A DNA stretch of 64,000 nucleotides from Dehalococcoidia bacterium (GTDB lineage Bacteria > Chloroflexota > Dehalococcoidia > Lucifugimonadales > UBA1123): positions 1 to 64,000 of the forward strand of contig VXRN01000025.1 of assembly GCA_009838465.1 (NCBI GenBank). The letters are read 5' to 3'. Within the stretch, counting starts at the first letter, position 1. Each line of letters starts with the position of its first letter. Positions 1-8,684 of this stretch are shown piece by piece. Position numbers and translations under genes: made by a program. The notes below the pieces were generated by a model. That model saw nothing but the letters and a program-made list of their open reading frames with translations. It ran no database searches and was not told the DNA's origin.

Positions 1-56
1 CACCCCTGGGTTCCCGCCTTCGCGGGAACGACGAGTAGGTGTGCGGGAATGACGAG
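1..56 (+). repeat. Dispersed repeat R2, copy 1
   Basis: This 56-bp segment is identical, base for base, to 12730-12785. It contains the palindrome TTCCCGCCTTCGCGGGAA and a second GCGGGAATGAC half. A diverged copy lies near 4380-4448 and a fragment near 32195-32212. It is non-coding and lies downstream of the leftward aminotransferase gene. It is probably a REP-like or miniature mobile repeat; any terminator role is inference. Confidence 0.8.
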
Positions 57-125
57 AGCGGCGGTGGTTGTTACAAATTTATCTGGACTCGGCCCTAGGC
101 TGTGTTGACATTGTGTTGTGGATGT

Positions 126-1496
126 CTAGGAATTTCCCAGCGCCCTGCCTACGCTGCCAAACGCTCTGTCCAGCTTGGAGGCCAGTTCGTCCGCCTCGGC
201 GTGGGTGATGCAGAGCGGCGGTCCGATGGTAACCCTTTCGCCGCGACTTTGCAGAATCAGACCCTCGGCCTCGAACGCCTCGTTCAGCCTTTCGCCCACT
301 CGGGCATCCTCTGGGAATCGCGTCCTGGAGTCCCTGTCGGCGACTATCTCCATCCCGATCAACAGCCCTCTTCCGCGGACGTTGCCGATCATCGGGTGCT
401 CTTCGGCCAGGTCCGTCAGGTTTTCGAGCAGGTGAGCGCCGACGTCGCGGGAGTTGTCGGCCATGCCCTCGGACTCCATTATCTCGATGTTCTTCAGCGC
501 GACGGCAGCCGTTACCGGGTGCCCGCCGAACGTGAGCGCCTGCCTGAATATGTTGTCCGCGCCCGCGAACACGTCCGCGACCTCGGTAGTCACCATTGTG
601 TTGGCCATCGGCACGTAGGCTGAGGTTATCCCCTTGGCCATTGCCATGATGTCCGGCGTCACGCCCCAGTGCTCCATGGCGAACATCTTGCCAGTGCGAC
701 CGAAGCCCGTTATCACCTCGTCGGCTATGAGCAGGACGCCGTATCTGTCGCAGATCTGGCGCAGCATGGGCCAGTACTCGTCTCCGGGCACCGCCGCGCC
801 AGCCGATGAGGACACCGGCTCCGCTATCACCGCCGCCACGCTGGACGCGCCATGGAACTTGATAAGGTCCTCGATAGCCTGCGCCGCGCGGACGGCAGCC
901 TCCGAGTCGGTCTCGTCCAGGCCAGAGTTGTAGGCGTCCGGATGGGGAGCATACACCATGCCCGGGAACGCGGGTTCGTAGTCCTCGCGTCCGCCGCTGC
1001 CGCCGAGCCACATCGTCGCGCCCAGCGCGCCGTGGTACGACTCACGCCTGCTGATTATCTTGTAGCGGCCGGACTCTCCACGCCGCTTGTGATAGGCGCG
1101 CGCAATCTTGATCGCTGTCTCGTTCGCCTCCGAGCCGCCGGTCACCGGCCAGGAGCGCTCCAGGTTACCGGGAGCGATCTCCGCCAGCTTCTCGGCCAAT
1201 TCGACGAGCGGCTGGGTGGTCGTCCCCTGCGGGAAGTACACGAGCTTCGACATCTGCTCGCGCATGGCCTCGGCGAGTTCGCGCCTGCCGTAGCCTATGT
1301 TGACGCACATGTAGCCGCCGTTCACGTCTATCCACTCGCGTCCTTCGGCGTCGGTTACGCGTATGCCGCTGCCGCTGCTCATGAGGGCCGGGCCGCCCGT
1401 CTCGGCGGTGGCCGCCCAGCTTTTATTGTGCATCCAGAGGTGATCGAGCGCGGCATTGCGCACGTCGCTGATGGAGTTCGCTGCTGTATCAGGCAT
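126..1496 (-). CDS. Class III (PLP-dependent) aminotransferase, copy A
   Basis: This 456-aa protein spans the normal length of a fold-type I, class III (omega) aminotransferase. Visible motifs are GGSEANE (120-126), SYHG (153-156), AEPV (225-228), ADEV with the cofactor-binding Asp259, GFGRTGK (264-270) and MAKG with the Schiff-base Lys288. Such enzymes move an amino group between an omega-amine or beta-amino acid and pyruvate or 2-oxoglutarate; the substrate cannot be read from the sequence. Its ATG overlaps the end of the upstream paralogue by 8 bp, so the two are translationally coupled. The two proteins are nearly equal in length and closely similar, which indicates tandem duplication. 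Confidence 0.93.
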   Translation of the reverse strand: MPDTAANSISDVRNAALDHLWMHNKSWAATAETGGPALMSSGSGIRVTDAEGREWIDVNGGYMCVNIGYGRRELAEAMREQMSKLVYFPQGTTTQPLVELAEKLAEIAPGNLERSWPVTGGSEANETAIKIARAYHKRRGESGRYKIISRRESYHGALGATMWLGGSGGREDYEPAFPGMVYAPHPDAYNSGLDETDSEAAVRAAQAIEDLIKFHGASSVAAVIAEPVSSSAGAAVPGDEYWPMLRQICDRYGVLLIADEVITGFGRTGKMFAMEHWGVTPDIMAMAKGITSAYVPMANTMVTTEVADVFAGADNIFRQALTFGGHPVTAAVALKNIEIMESEGMADNSRDVGAHLLENLTDLAEEHPMIGNVRGRGLLIGMEIVADRDSRTRFPEDARVGERLNEAFEAEGLILQSRGERVTIGPPLCITHAEADELASKLDRAFGSVGRALGNS

Positions 1497-2862
1497 ATTG
1501 TCCCATCCCCATTTCGCCCTCGAACTCCCATAGGCTCAGGTCCAGGGCGTGTACTATCTCGTCAACTTCCGAAGTGGTTATGCAGAGTGGCGGGCCCATG
1601 TTGATGATCGGGCCGCCTACTCGCAGTAGCAGGCCGTTCTTCTTGAAGCTCTCGTTGAGCCGGTCGGCGACACGGTCCTCGGGGGCGAACGGCTCCTTGG
1701 TGAGGCGGTCCTTCACCAATTCGATAGCGACCAGGAGACCGATGCCCCTTACGTCTCCAATAGATGGATGGTCGCCAATCATCCCCTCGACCTGCTCCTT
1801 GAAGTAGGCGCCGACGGTCGCGGCGTTCTCGACCATGTTCTCTGACTCGATTATCTCGATGTTCTTCAGGGACGCGGCGGCGGACACGGGGTGGCCGCTA
1901 GAGGTCAGCACGTGCCTCAGGTAGTCCTCCTCGCCGGCGAACACTCCGGCGACCTCTTCCGTGGCGATGGTCGCGGCGAGCGGCAGGTAGGAGCTTATGA
2001 TCCCCTTGGCGACAGACATGATGTCGGGGACGACGTCCCAGTGCTCCACCGCGAACATCTTGCCGGTGCGACCGAAGCCGTTGATTACCTCGTCGGCTAT
2101 GAGCAGGACGCCGTAGCGGTCGCAGATGTCGCGGAGCATGGGCCAGTATTCGTCGCCCGGCACAACCGCGCCTAGGGGCATGGCTACCGGCTCGGCGATG
2201 ACCGCCGCGACTGTCTCAGGGCCCTCGAACTTGATGAGCTCCTCGACTGCCTCGGCACAGCGTACCGCGCATTCGGACGGGGTTTCGTCGCTCAGATAGG
2301 GCAGGGGCTGTGGTGCATAGACCATACCAGGATAGGCGGGCTCGAAGTCGTCTCGCTGGGTCGTGGGAGTGCCGCCGAGCCAGACCACACCCGCCGTAGT
2401 GCCGTGATACGACCCCATGCGGCTGATGATCTTGAATCGGCCCTTGTCGCCTCTGCGGCTGTGGTAGGCGCGGGCTATCTTGATGGCCGTCTCGTTGGCC
2501 TCGGAGCCGCCGGACACGGGAAACACGCGCGACAGGGTACCCGGCGTGATCTCTGCCAGCTTCCTGGCGAGCAGCGCGGTAGGCTCGGTTGTGGTGCCGT
2601 TGGGGAAGTAGGCGATGCGGTTCATCTGCTCGTAGGCGGCGTCGGCGATCTCCTGGCGTCCGTAGCCTACGTTCACGGAGTTGTAGCCGCCGTTCACGTC
2701 TATCCAGCTATTGCCGTCGGAGTCAACAATCCTCACGCCGTCGCCTTCGACCGCGATCATGGGATCGCCCTCTTCGGCCATCTGAATCCAGTCCCGGTTG
2801 TGCATCCACAGGTATCGGGTGGAACTTTGTCTCAGGGCTTCAGCGGTAGTTTGCGCGACCAT
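1489..2862 (-). CDS. Class III (PLP-dependent) aminotransferase, copy B
   Basis: The protein is 457 aa from the ATG at 2862. A frame-open extension to 2967 exists, but the ATG at 2862 has an AGGGAG ribosome-binding site and gives a length matching copy A, so it is preferred. Motifs are GGSEANE (118-124), SYHG (151-154), AEPV, ADEV (Asp257) and VAKG (Lys286). It is the first gene of a two-gene leftward operon with copy A. Its 5' flank holds a repeat hairpin (2956-3000) and one copy of the four-copy leader-like element (3094-3309), oriented toward this gene. The specific amine substrate is unknown. Confidence 0.93.
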   Translation of the reverse strand: MVAQTTAEALRQSSTRYLWMHNRDWIQMAEEGDPMIAVEGDGVRIVDSDGNSWIDVNGGYNSVNVGYGRQEIADAAYEQMNRIAYFPNGTTTEPTALLARKLAEITPGTLSRVFPVSGGSEANETAIKIARAYHSRRGDKGRFKIISRMGSYHGTTAGVVWLGGTPTTQRDDFEPAYPGMVYAPQPLPYLSDETPSECAVRCAEAVEELIKFEGPETVAAVIAEPVAMPLGAVVPGDEYWPMLRDICDRYGVLLIADEVINGFGRTGKMFAVEHWDVVPDIMSVAKGIISSYLPLAATIATEEVAGVFAGEEDYLRHVLTSSGHPVSAAASLKNIEIIESENMVENAATVGAYFKEQVEGMIGDHPSIGDVRGIGLLVAIELVKDRLTKEPFAPEDRVADRLNESFKKNGLLLRVGGPIINMGPPLCITTSEVDEIVHALDLSLWEFEGEMGMGQYA

Positions 2863-2955
2863 TATCTCTACTCCCTGTATATGGGTGTCTCCAAGTTCAA
2901 GTGTATCCCCGTGAGGGTGATGTGGCAAGGGTGTATCAGTTTGGTCGGTAGGGGG

Positions 2956-3000
2956 AGTCACCCCCATCCTAACCTTCCCCCATCAAGGGGGAAGGAAATT
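2956..3000. repeat. Palindromic repeat R1, short copy
   Basis: The segment reads CACCCCCATCCTAACC followed by the hairpin CTTCCCCCATCAAGGGGGAAG. The same wording recurs near 10021-10080 and 27799-27830, and inverted at 23085-23120. It is non-coding and lies between the aminotransferase operon and the leader-like element. Confidence 0.75.
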
Positions 3001-3093
3001 TTCTTACCACAGACAGCGCCGACTAAACTGGTACGGCATCATGGAGGAACCGGGGCTTTTTCAAAGTTGGCAGACGAACGCGTGGTGAACAAT

Positions 3094-3309
3094 GCGTCAT
3101 ATATATCAGTTTATAATTGCACTGGAAAGTGCTGGGCGCTAACTGGGAGGGTCACAGGGTTGGGCTGGGACGGTTTTTGCCCAGCGTTGTCCAGAGTTTT
3201 CCCAGCGTTGAAGCTACGAAATGATTATTACGTCGTCTGTCGGTCTGTATCATAAATAACGACTTATATATATGTTCTGAATTCATGCCATAATTGTAGC
3301 ATAGAATGA
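3094..3309 (-). repeat. Leader-like intergenic element, copy E1
   Basis: This 216-bp non-coding segment aligns without gaps to 56485-56700; counted by eye, 182 of 216 positions match. Read on the minus strand it begins ATGCTACAATTATGG (a -10-like box). It then passes through CGTAGCTTCAACGCTGGG and a block of CTGGG then CCCAG repeats, and ends ATTATAAAC...ATATATGAC. A 33-codon frame (3152-3253, minus) with no ribosome-binding site is kept open in both copies. The element points at the aminotransferase gene starting at 2862. The rest of 2863-3426 holds only the short R1 repeat. Confidence 0.8.
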
Positions 3310-3426
3310 AGCAGTCGTGTAGTAAAAGATGAAACCAAGAGCGTGTGTCGTTGCGTGTGAGAATGGGGGCGCATATAATCGCGTTCACCAACGGGACAGC
3401 GGATATGCAGGGGGATAAAGGGCGCT

Positions 3427-4182
<756 letters not shown>

Positions 4183-4186
4183 GGGG

Positions 4187-4450
4187 GGGGGCTGAACTGT
4201 GATTCTTGGGATTGTGGGATGGGCAGGATAGATATTGTCTGAAGCAGGATTTTAGGATGTTCAGGATGGGATGGGTGGTTGAGATATGGTGTTCTGGATA
4301 CCCGCTTTCCGAGACCTGAATATGGTAGTCCGAGTGGGTGGGGAGAGTCCGCGATTCCAAGCTAGCCATGCCCCACCTCCGCCCCTGGGTTCCCTCCTTC
4401 GCGGGAATGACGGTGGTTATGGAAGAGTCTGCCTTGCGGGAATGACGACA
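4187..4450 (+). repeat. Repeat debris between ABC ATPase and permease (R5 plus R2)
   Basis: The first part (about 4187-4290) is a G/T-rich run built on GGGATTGTGGGAT and GTCTGAAGCAGGATTTTAGGA. Weaker versions occur at 52035-52080 and 61355-61395. The second part (4380-4448) is a diverged copy of R2 (CCCTGGGTTCCCTCCTTCGCGGGAATGAC). No credible gene is present. The segment interrupts what would normally be a compact exporter operon. Confidence 0.6.
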
Positions 4451-4468
4451 GGATAGAAAGAGTGGGTC

Positions 4469-5653
4469 GTGCTTAGACCTTTGTACATAGCGTTCTTGGA
4501 CCTGAAGCGGTTTCTGCTGAACCCGGGGGAGCTGGCTTTCAGTATTGCGCTGCCGGTTTTGCTGTTTGCGCTGATGTACGGGGCTTTCGGCGGTGGGGAC
4601 GCGAGTTTTCACGCGACGGCGCACGTGGTGGATCTGGATGGCGGCGAATATGGGCGGGAGCTGATAAGCCGGCTGGACGGGATGGATGAGATCAGCGTCC
4701 GTGAGAGGACGCTGGAGGATGCGAAAGGGGCGCTGGAGCGGTCGGCTATTCTGACTGCGGTGGTGATTCCGGAGGGCTTCTCGGACGCGCTGGAGGCGGG
4801 TGAGCCGACGAACATCGTGTTCAAGCAGCGCGGGTATGGCGGTGAGACGGGGCAGATCGTGGCGGCAATTGTCTCAGGCGTGGCGCTGGAGATGGGTGGG
4901 GAGGCACAGGCGCGGAGGATAGTGCATGAGGATTTGTCGAACCAGGGCGTCGCAGAGGTCGAAATAGACACGGTGTTCGACCGGCGACTGGCGTTGTCTC
5001 GTTTAGACCCCGCAGTGAGCGTCGAGGTGCGCGGACTGGACGAGGCGGAGGGGGCGAATCTGCTGAACAGGCTGATGCCCGGGGTAACGGTGATGTTCCT
5101 GATGTTCGCAGTGACGATGGGGGCGCAGACGCTGGTGGAGGAGCGGCGAATCGGTACGCTGGAGCGACTGATGACGACGAGGCTGGGGATCAATCAGCTG
5201 TTCGCAGGGAAGTTCCTGGCCGGGACGCTGAGGGCGACTTTGCAGGCGGTGATTCTGTTAGCGCTGGGATTTTCGGCTCTGAGGGTGGGAGATGCGTCGG
5301 ACTTCGCGCAGCTGATCGCGTTCTCGATACTGGTGGCTGCGGCGGTGAGCGCGGTTGGGCTGGTTATCGGCGCGGCGGCGCGGACGCGAGACCAGGCGGT
5401 ATGGGCGGCGGTGTTCTTTACGATGTTCATGACGATTTTCGGCGGGACATTCTTCGCGGTGGCGGATGGGCCGCTGGCGGTTATAGCGCGCTTCACTATC
5501 AATCACTACGCTATCGAGGCTATGGAGGCTATTTTGTCGTCCGGTGCGAGCCTGTCGGGGGAGGTCGTTGGGTTGGGCGTGATGATCGGCGTGACGGTGG
5601 TCGGACTGGTCGTCGCGCGAACGCTGTTCAAGGTGTCGGAAGGGGGGCGGTAG
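4469..5653 (+). CDS. ABC-2 type transporter permease, subunit 1
   Basis: This 394-aa membrane protein has the ABC-2 layout. One N-terminal transmembrane helix (about 25-40) is followed by an extracytoplasmic domain to about residue 200, then a cluster of five or so helices from about residue 208 to the C-terminus. The motif LVEERRIGTLERLMTTRL is the typical cytoplasmic coupling segment after the second helix. The start is GTG at 4469. One base separates its stop from the next gene's GTG, so the two permeases are co-translated and probably form a heterodimer with the ATPase at 3427. The substrate is not predictable. Confidence 0.88.
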   Translation: MLRPLYIAFLDLKRFLLNPGELAFSIALPVLLFALMYGAFGGGDASFHATAHVVDLDGGEYGRELISRLDGMDEISVRERTLEDAKGALERSAILTAVVIPEGFSDALEAGEPTNIVFKQRGYGGETGQIVAAIVSGVALEMGGEAQARRIVHEDLSNQGVAEVEIDTVFDRRLALSRLDPAVSVEVRGLDEAEGANLLNRLMPGVTVMFLMFAVTMGAQTLVEERRIGTLERLMTTRLGINQLFAGKFLAGTLRATLQAVILLALGFSALRVGDASDFAQLIAFSILVAAAVSAVGLVIGAAARTRDQAVWAAVFFTMFMTIFGGTFFAVADGPLAVIARFTINHYAIEAMEAILSSGASLSGEVVGLGVMIGVTVVGLVVARTLFKVSEGGR

Positions 5654-5654
5654 G

Positions 5655-6848
5655 GTGAGAGTGGTTCTGCGCCAGGCGATGCTGATATCGGTGAAGGATA
5701 CGCGGATATTCTTCATGGATAAGTTCGCGGTAGGGTTCGCTTTTCTGTTCCCGTTCCTGTTCGTGATCGGGTTTTCGCTCGCGCTCAGGGGGCAGGGGCC
5801 GGAGGATGAACCGCTGCAACTGGTTCTCGCCACGCAGGAGGGCGCGGACAGCATAAGCGCGCAGCTTGTCCAGGGGTTTGCGGTTGAAGGTGGCGCAGGT
5901 GACCTGACTGTAATGGCGTATGAGGAAGCTCTCGCCGCCACGGAAAGCGGAGATCTCACGGGGTTCATAGCGTTTCCGGCGGGGTTCAGCCAGAGTCTGA
6001 TGAGTGGCGTTCCGACGACGCTGGAGGTCGTGGTTGGGGACGGATCGCCGGAGACGCAGGCGGCGCTGCAAGGTTTCGCCCGGTCGGTGGCGACTCAGTT
6101 GTCGCAGGGCACTGTGGCGTTCAGTACGATTGGCCGACTGTCGGGCATGAGTCAGTCTGGTTTCCAGTTTCCGACGGTTGAGCAGGACGATTTTCTACCG
6201 CTGATCGGGTTCGAGGTGGAGCGTGTGGGAGACATAGAGCCGTTCCAGCCGTCGAACTTCACGCTGCCGGCGTACCTGACTATGTTCCTGTTCTTCACTG
6301 CGGCTATGAGCGCGGAGGCGATAGCGCGCGAAAGACAGTCGCACACGCTGGAGCGGCTGGTGTCGAACGGGACGCGGCGGGAGTCGGTTATCGTGGGCAA
6401 GTTCGCGGGGACGGCGTTTCGTGGGATGGCGCAGCTTGGAGTGATGTGGGTGGTTGGGATACTGGCGTTCGGGATAGACCTGGGTGCTTCGCCTGCGGCG
6501 GTTATCATCATCTCTGTGCTGATGGCGCTGGCGTCGGCGACGTTCGGAGTGATGCTTGCGAGTTTCGCTACTAACGTGCAGGCGGCTTCGGCGCTGGGGC
6601 CGCTGACCGCGCTGGTTCTGGCTCCGATAGGCGGGTGCTGGTGGCCGCTGTTCATCACGCCGCAGTGGATGCAGTCGCTGGCGAAGTTTACGCCTCACGG
6701 GTGGGCGAACGGCGGGTTCAACAAGGTGATGCTGTTCGGGGCAGAGTTCGGGGACGTGACGCAGGAGATGGCGGCGCTAGTGGGGTTCGCGGTGGTGTTC
6801 ATGGCGGTCGCGCTGTGGCGGTTCAGGATGTCGTCTTCGGCGAGTTAG
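5655..6848 (+). CDS. ABC-2 type transporter permease, subunit 2
   Basis: This 397-aa paralogue of the preceding permease has an N-terminal helix (about 24-44), an extracytoplasmic domain to about 200, and a C-terminal helical bundle. The coupling segment reads IARERQSHTLERLVSNGTRRESVIVGK. GTG at 5655 is the start. It ends within the last codons of the convergent PIN-domain gene (4-bp tail-to-tail overlap at 6845-6848). With 3427 and 4469 it completes an ATPase plus two-permease exporter. Confidence 0.88.
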   Translation: MRVVLRQAMLISVKDTRIFFMDKFAVGFAFLFPFLFVIGFSLALRGQGPEDEPLQLVLATQEGADSISAQLVQGFAVEGGAGDLTVMAYEEALAATESGDLTGFIAFPAGFSQSLMSGVPTTLEVVVGDGSPETQAALQGFARSVATQLSQGTVAFSTIGRLSGMSQSGFQFPTVEQDDFLPLIGFEVERVGDIEPFQPSNFTLPAYLTMFLFFTAAMSAEAIARERQSHTLERLVSNGTRRESVIVGKFAGTAFRGMAQLGVMWVVGILAFGIDLGASPAAVIIISVLMALASATFGVMLASFATNVQAASALGPLTALVLAPIGGCWWPLFITPQWMQSLAKFTPHGWANGGFNKVMLFGAEFGDVTQEMAALVGFAVVFMAVALWRFRMSSSAS

Positions 6849-7249
6849 GCGACGAGGAACTGGTCAGGGGCAAGGGCACGGTTGGGGAAGTTGCGGAGCA
6901 GTTGTGAGTCGGAGGTTATGAGCGGGGCGTTCAGGTGGTTGGCGAGGGCGACGAATTCGCAGTCGTAGGCGGAGGATGTGGAGTCGGCCACGAGGCGCAT
7001 GACGGCGGTGGAGTCAACAGAGTGTTCGTTGTGGAGCATCATCTGTTCGACGCTTTCCATTGCCTCAAGTGCGTGCTCGTATGTTATTCTTCCAGCCCTC
7101 ATGTTACTTGCCAAAGCACTTCTGAACTCTGACCGCCACAAGAGTGGAGCGTGCCAGTCGGAGTCTTTAACGAGTACTCGTTCAGCGAGAGACGTCTGAT
7201 CGCTTCTGATTTTCAGATAAACGAGTAGATTAGTGTCGGCAACAATCAC
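6845..7249 (-). CDS. PIN-domain ribonuclease toxin (VapC/FitB-like)
   Basis: The 134-aa protein shows all four acidic PIN residues: Asp5 (VADTN), Glu41 (WRSEF), Asp96 (YDCEF) and Asp114 (TSDSQ). PIN toxins of this size are Mg-dependent RNases that block translation when freed from their antitoxin. The ATG overlaps the TGA of the upstream antitoxin gene (4-bp ATGA), the usual arrangement for this class. The catalytic set is intact, so the toxin is probably functional. It overlaps the convergent ABC permease by four bases. Confidence 0.92.
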   Translation of the reverse strand: MIVADTNLLVYLKIRSDQTSLAERVLVKDSDWHAPLLWRSEFRSALASNMRAGRITYEHALEAMESVEQMMLHNEHSVDSTAVMRLVADSTSSAYDCEFVALANHLNAPLITSDSQLLRNFPNRALAPDQFLVA

Positions 7250-7632
7250 AGGCGACCTTCGCGTTTGAATCGGTTGAGTTCTTCTTCATCGCCTATGTAC
7301 ACGTCAGGCATACTCTCTCGTAGCGCACTTGCACGTTCAAGCCATGGGTCATGCTCTTGAATTGCTTCGTCGCTCTCGTAGCCATAGCGGCCCTCTCGCT
7401 TCCCCTTAGTTACATCTTCTTCCGTAACATAAGAATCAGGATAGCGATTCCTTAGCTCTCTAAAATTCCTGATCATTTCGTCAGTTGTGGGTCTTTCAGG
7501 GGAGAAAGACGATTGTATTTTCGACAGCCATATGACCGCTTCTTGCTCTACCGTGTGGCCATTCTCTTTCGCGCTATGTTCTAGTCTCTTCAGCAGATCA
7601 TCGGAAATGTTGTGGATAGTTAGGGTTGCCAT
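7246..7632 (-). CDS. FitA-like ribbon-helix-helix antitoxin
   Basis: The 128-aa protein starts MATLTIHNISDDLLKRLEHSA and continues to about residue 40, the typical ribbon-helix-helix DNA-binding fold of FitA/VapB antitoxins. At 128 aa it is longer than the usual 70-85 aa. The tail (about 45-128) is charged and carries two similar segments, EEDVTKGKREGRYG and EEELNRFKREGRL, probably for toxin binding and neutralisation. An AGGAG site precedes the ATG. It is expected to bind its own promoter as a complex with the PIN toxin encoded immediately downstream. Confidence 0.88.
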   Translation of the reverse strand: MATLTIHNISDDLLKRLEHSAKENGHTVEQEAVIWLSKIQSSFSPERPTTDEMIRNFRELRNRYPDSYVTEEDVTKGKREGRYGYESDEAIQEHDPWLERASALRESMPDVYIGDEEELNRFKREGRL

Positions 7633-7648
7633 GGTACGGCTCCTGGGG

Positions 7649-8527
7649 CTATTGCATCATTTTCTGGGCGGTGACGCCGATTTCGCCGGGGGCGGGTATG
7701 ATGGAGACACCGGCGGCGGCGAGGGCCTTGACCTTCTCGCTGGCGCGGCCCGCGCTTCCGGTGATGATGGCGCCGGCGTGTCCCATGCGCTTACCCGGAG
7801 GGGCGCTCTGTCCGACTATGAGGGCGGCGACAGGCTTGGTGAATTCGTCGCTGCCGATGTACTCGGCGGCTTCCTGCTCGCGGGTGCCACCGATTTCGCC
7901 AATCATGACGACGCCGTCGGTTTCGGGGTCGTCCTGGAACATCTTCAGGATGTCCACGAATGTGGAGCCGTTGACCGGGTCGCCTCCGATGCCAACGCAG
8001 GTGGACTGTCCGATTCCAAGGTCGGTTAGCTGACCGACGGCCTCGTAGGTGAGCGTGCCGCTACGGGATACGACGCCCATGCGTCCAGGCATGTGTATGT
8101 GTCCGGGCATGATGCCCATCTTGAAGTCCTCGCCCGGGGATATGACGCCGGGGCAGTTGGGTCCGATAAGAGTAGCGGACTTGCCCTTGAGATAGCGGAC
8201 GACTCTCACGGTGTCCATGACCGGGATGCCCTCGGTTATGCAGGCAATGACGTCTATGCCGGCATCCACGGACTCGACGATGGCGTCTGCGGCGAAGGGT
8301 GGGGGAACGAAGATGAGCGAGGCATTCGCGTCGGTCTCGGCGACGGCCTGCTCGACGGTGTTGTACACAGGTACGTCGTCGTCAAACACTTGGCCTCCGC
8401 GTCCGGGTGTTACGCCAGCGACGAGGTTGGCGCCGTACTCACGGCAGCGAAGGGCGTGGAAACTGCCCTCGCGCCCGGTGATGCCCTGCACCATGAGTCT
8501 TGTGTCCCTGCCTACCAGTATGCTCAT
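7649..8527 (-). CDS. sucD: Succinyl-CoA ligase, alpha subunit
   Basis: The 292-aa protein has an N-terminal CoA-binding domain (TGREGSFH, 17-24; LIGPNCPG, 120-127) and the ligase-CoA domain with the phosphorylated His250 in the GHAGAI motif (249-254). Together with sucC it interconverts succinyl-CoA and succinate with ATP or GTP formation in the TCA cycle. The beta-subunit gene lies upstream in the same direction, 157 bp away, with an R1 double-hairpin repeat between them. Length and motifs are normal. Confidence 0.97.
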   Translation of the reverse strand: MSILVGRDTRLMVQGITGREGSFHALRCREYGANLVAGVTPGRGGQVFDDDVPVYNTVEQAVAETDANASLIFVPPPFAADAIVESVDAGIDVIACITEGIPVMDTVRVVRYLKGKSATLIGPNCPGVISPGEDFKMGIMPGHIHMPGRMGVVSRSGTLTYEAVGQLTDLGIGQSTCVGIGGDPVNGSTFVDILKMFQDDPETDGVVMIGEIGGTREQEAAEYIGSDEFTKPVAALIVGQSAPPGKRMGHAGAIITGSAGRASEKVKALAAAGVSIIPAPGEIGVTAQKMMQ

Positions 8528-8562
8528 TTTGGATGCTCCTGTCGGTTGAATTGAGATTGGGG

Positions 8563-8672
8563 CACCCTCACCCCAACCCTCTCCCTCAAGGGAGAGGGAG
8601 CCTGTTGATGAAAATTCGTAGTTGACTGTACATTTCGCCTACTCCTGTGAGTCCATCGAGGGAGAGGGGATA
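8563..8672. repeat. Palindromic repeat R1, full double-hairpin copy
   Basis: It starts CACCCTCACCCCAACC. The first hairpin is CCCTCTCCCTCAAGGGAGAGGG. A spacer of about 60 bp (TTCGTAGTTGACTGTACATTT) follows, then a second weaker hairpin (GTGAGTCCATCGAGGGAGAGGGG). The same order occurs at 61403-61518 and 62103-62206. Located between sucC and sucD, it could fold in the mRNA and alter subunit ratio; this is inference. Confidence 0.85.
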
Positions 8673-8684
8673 TGAGATGATAGT

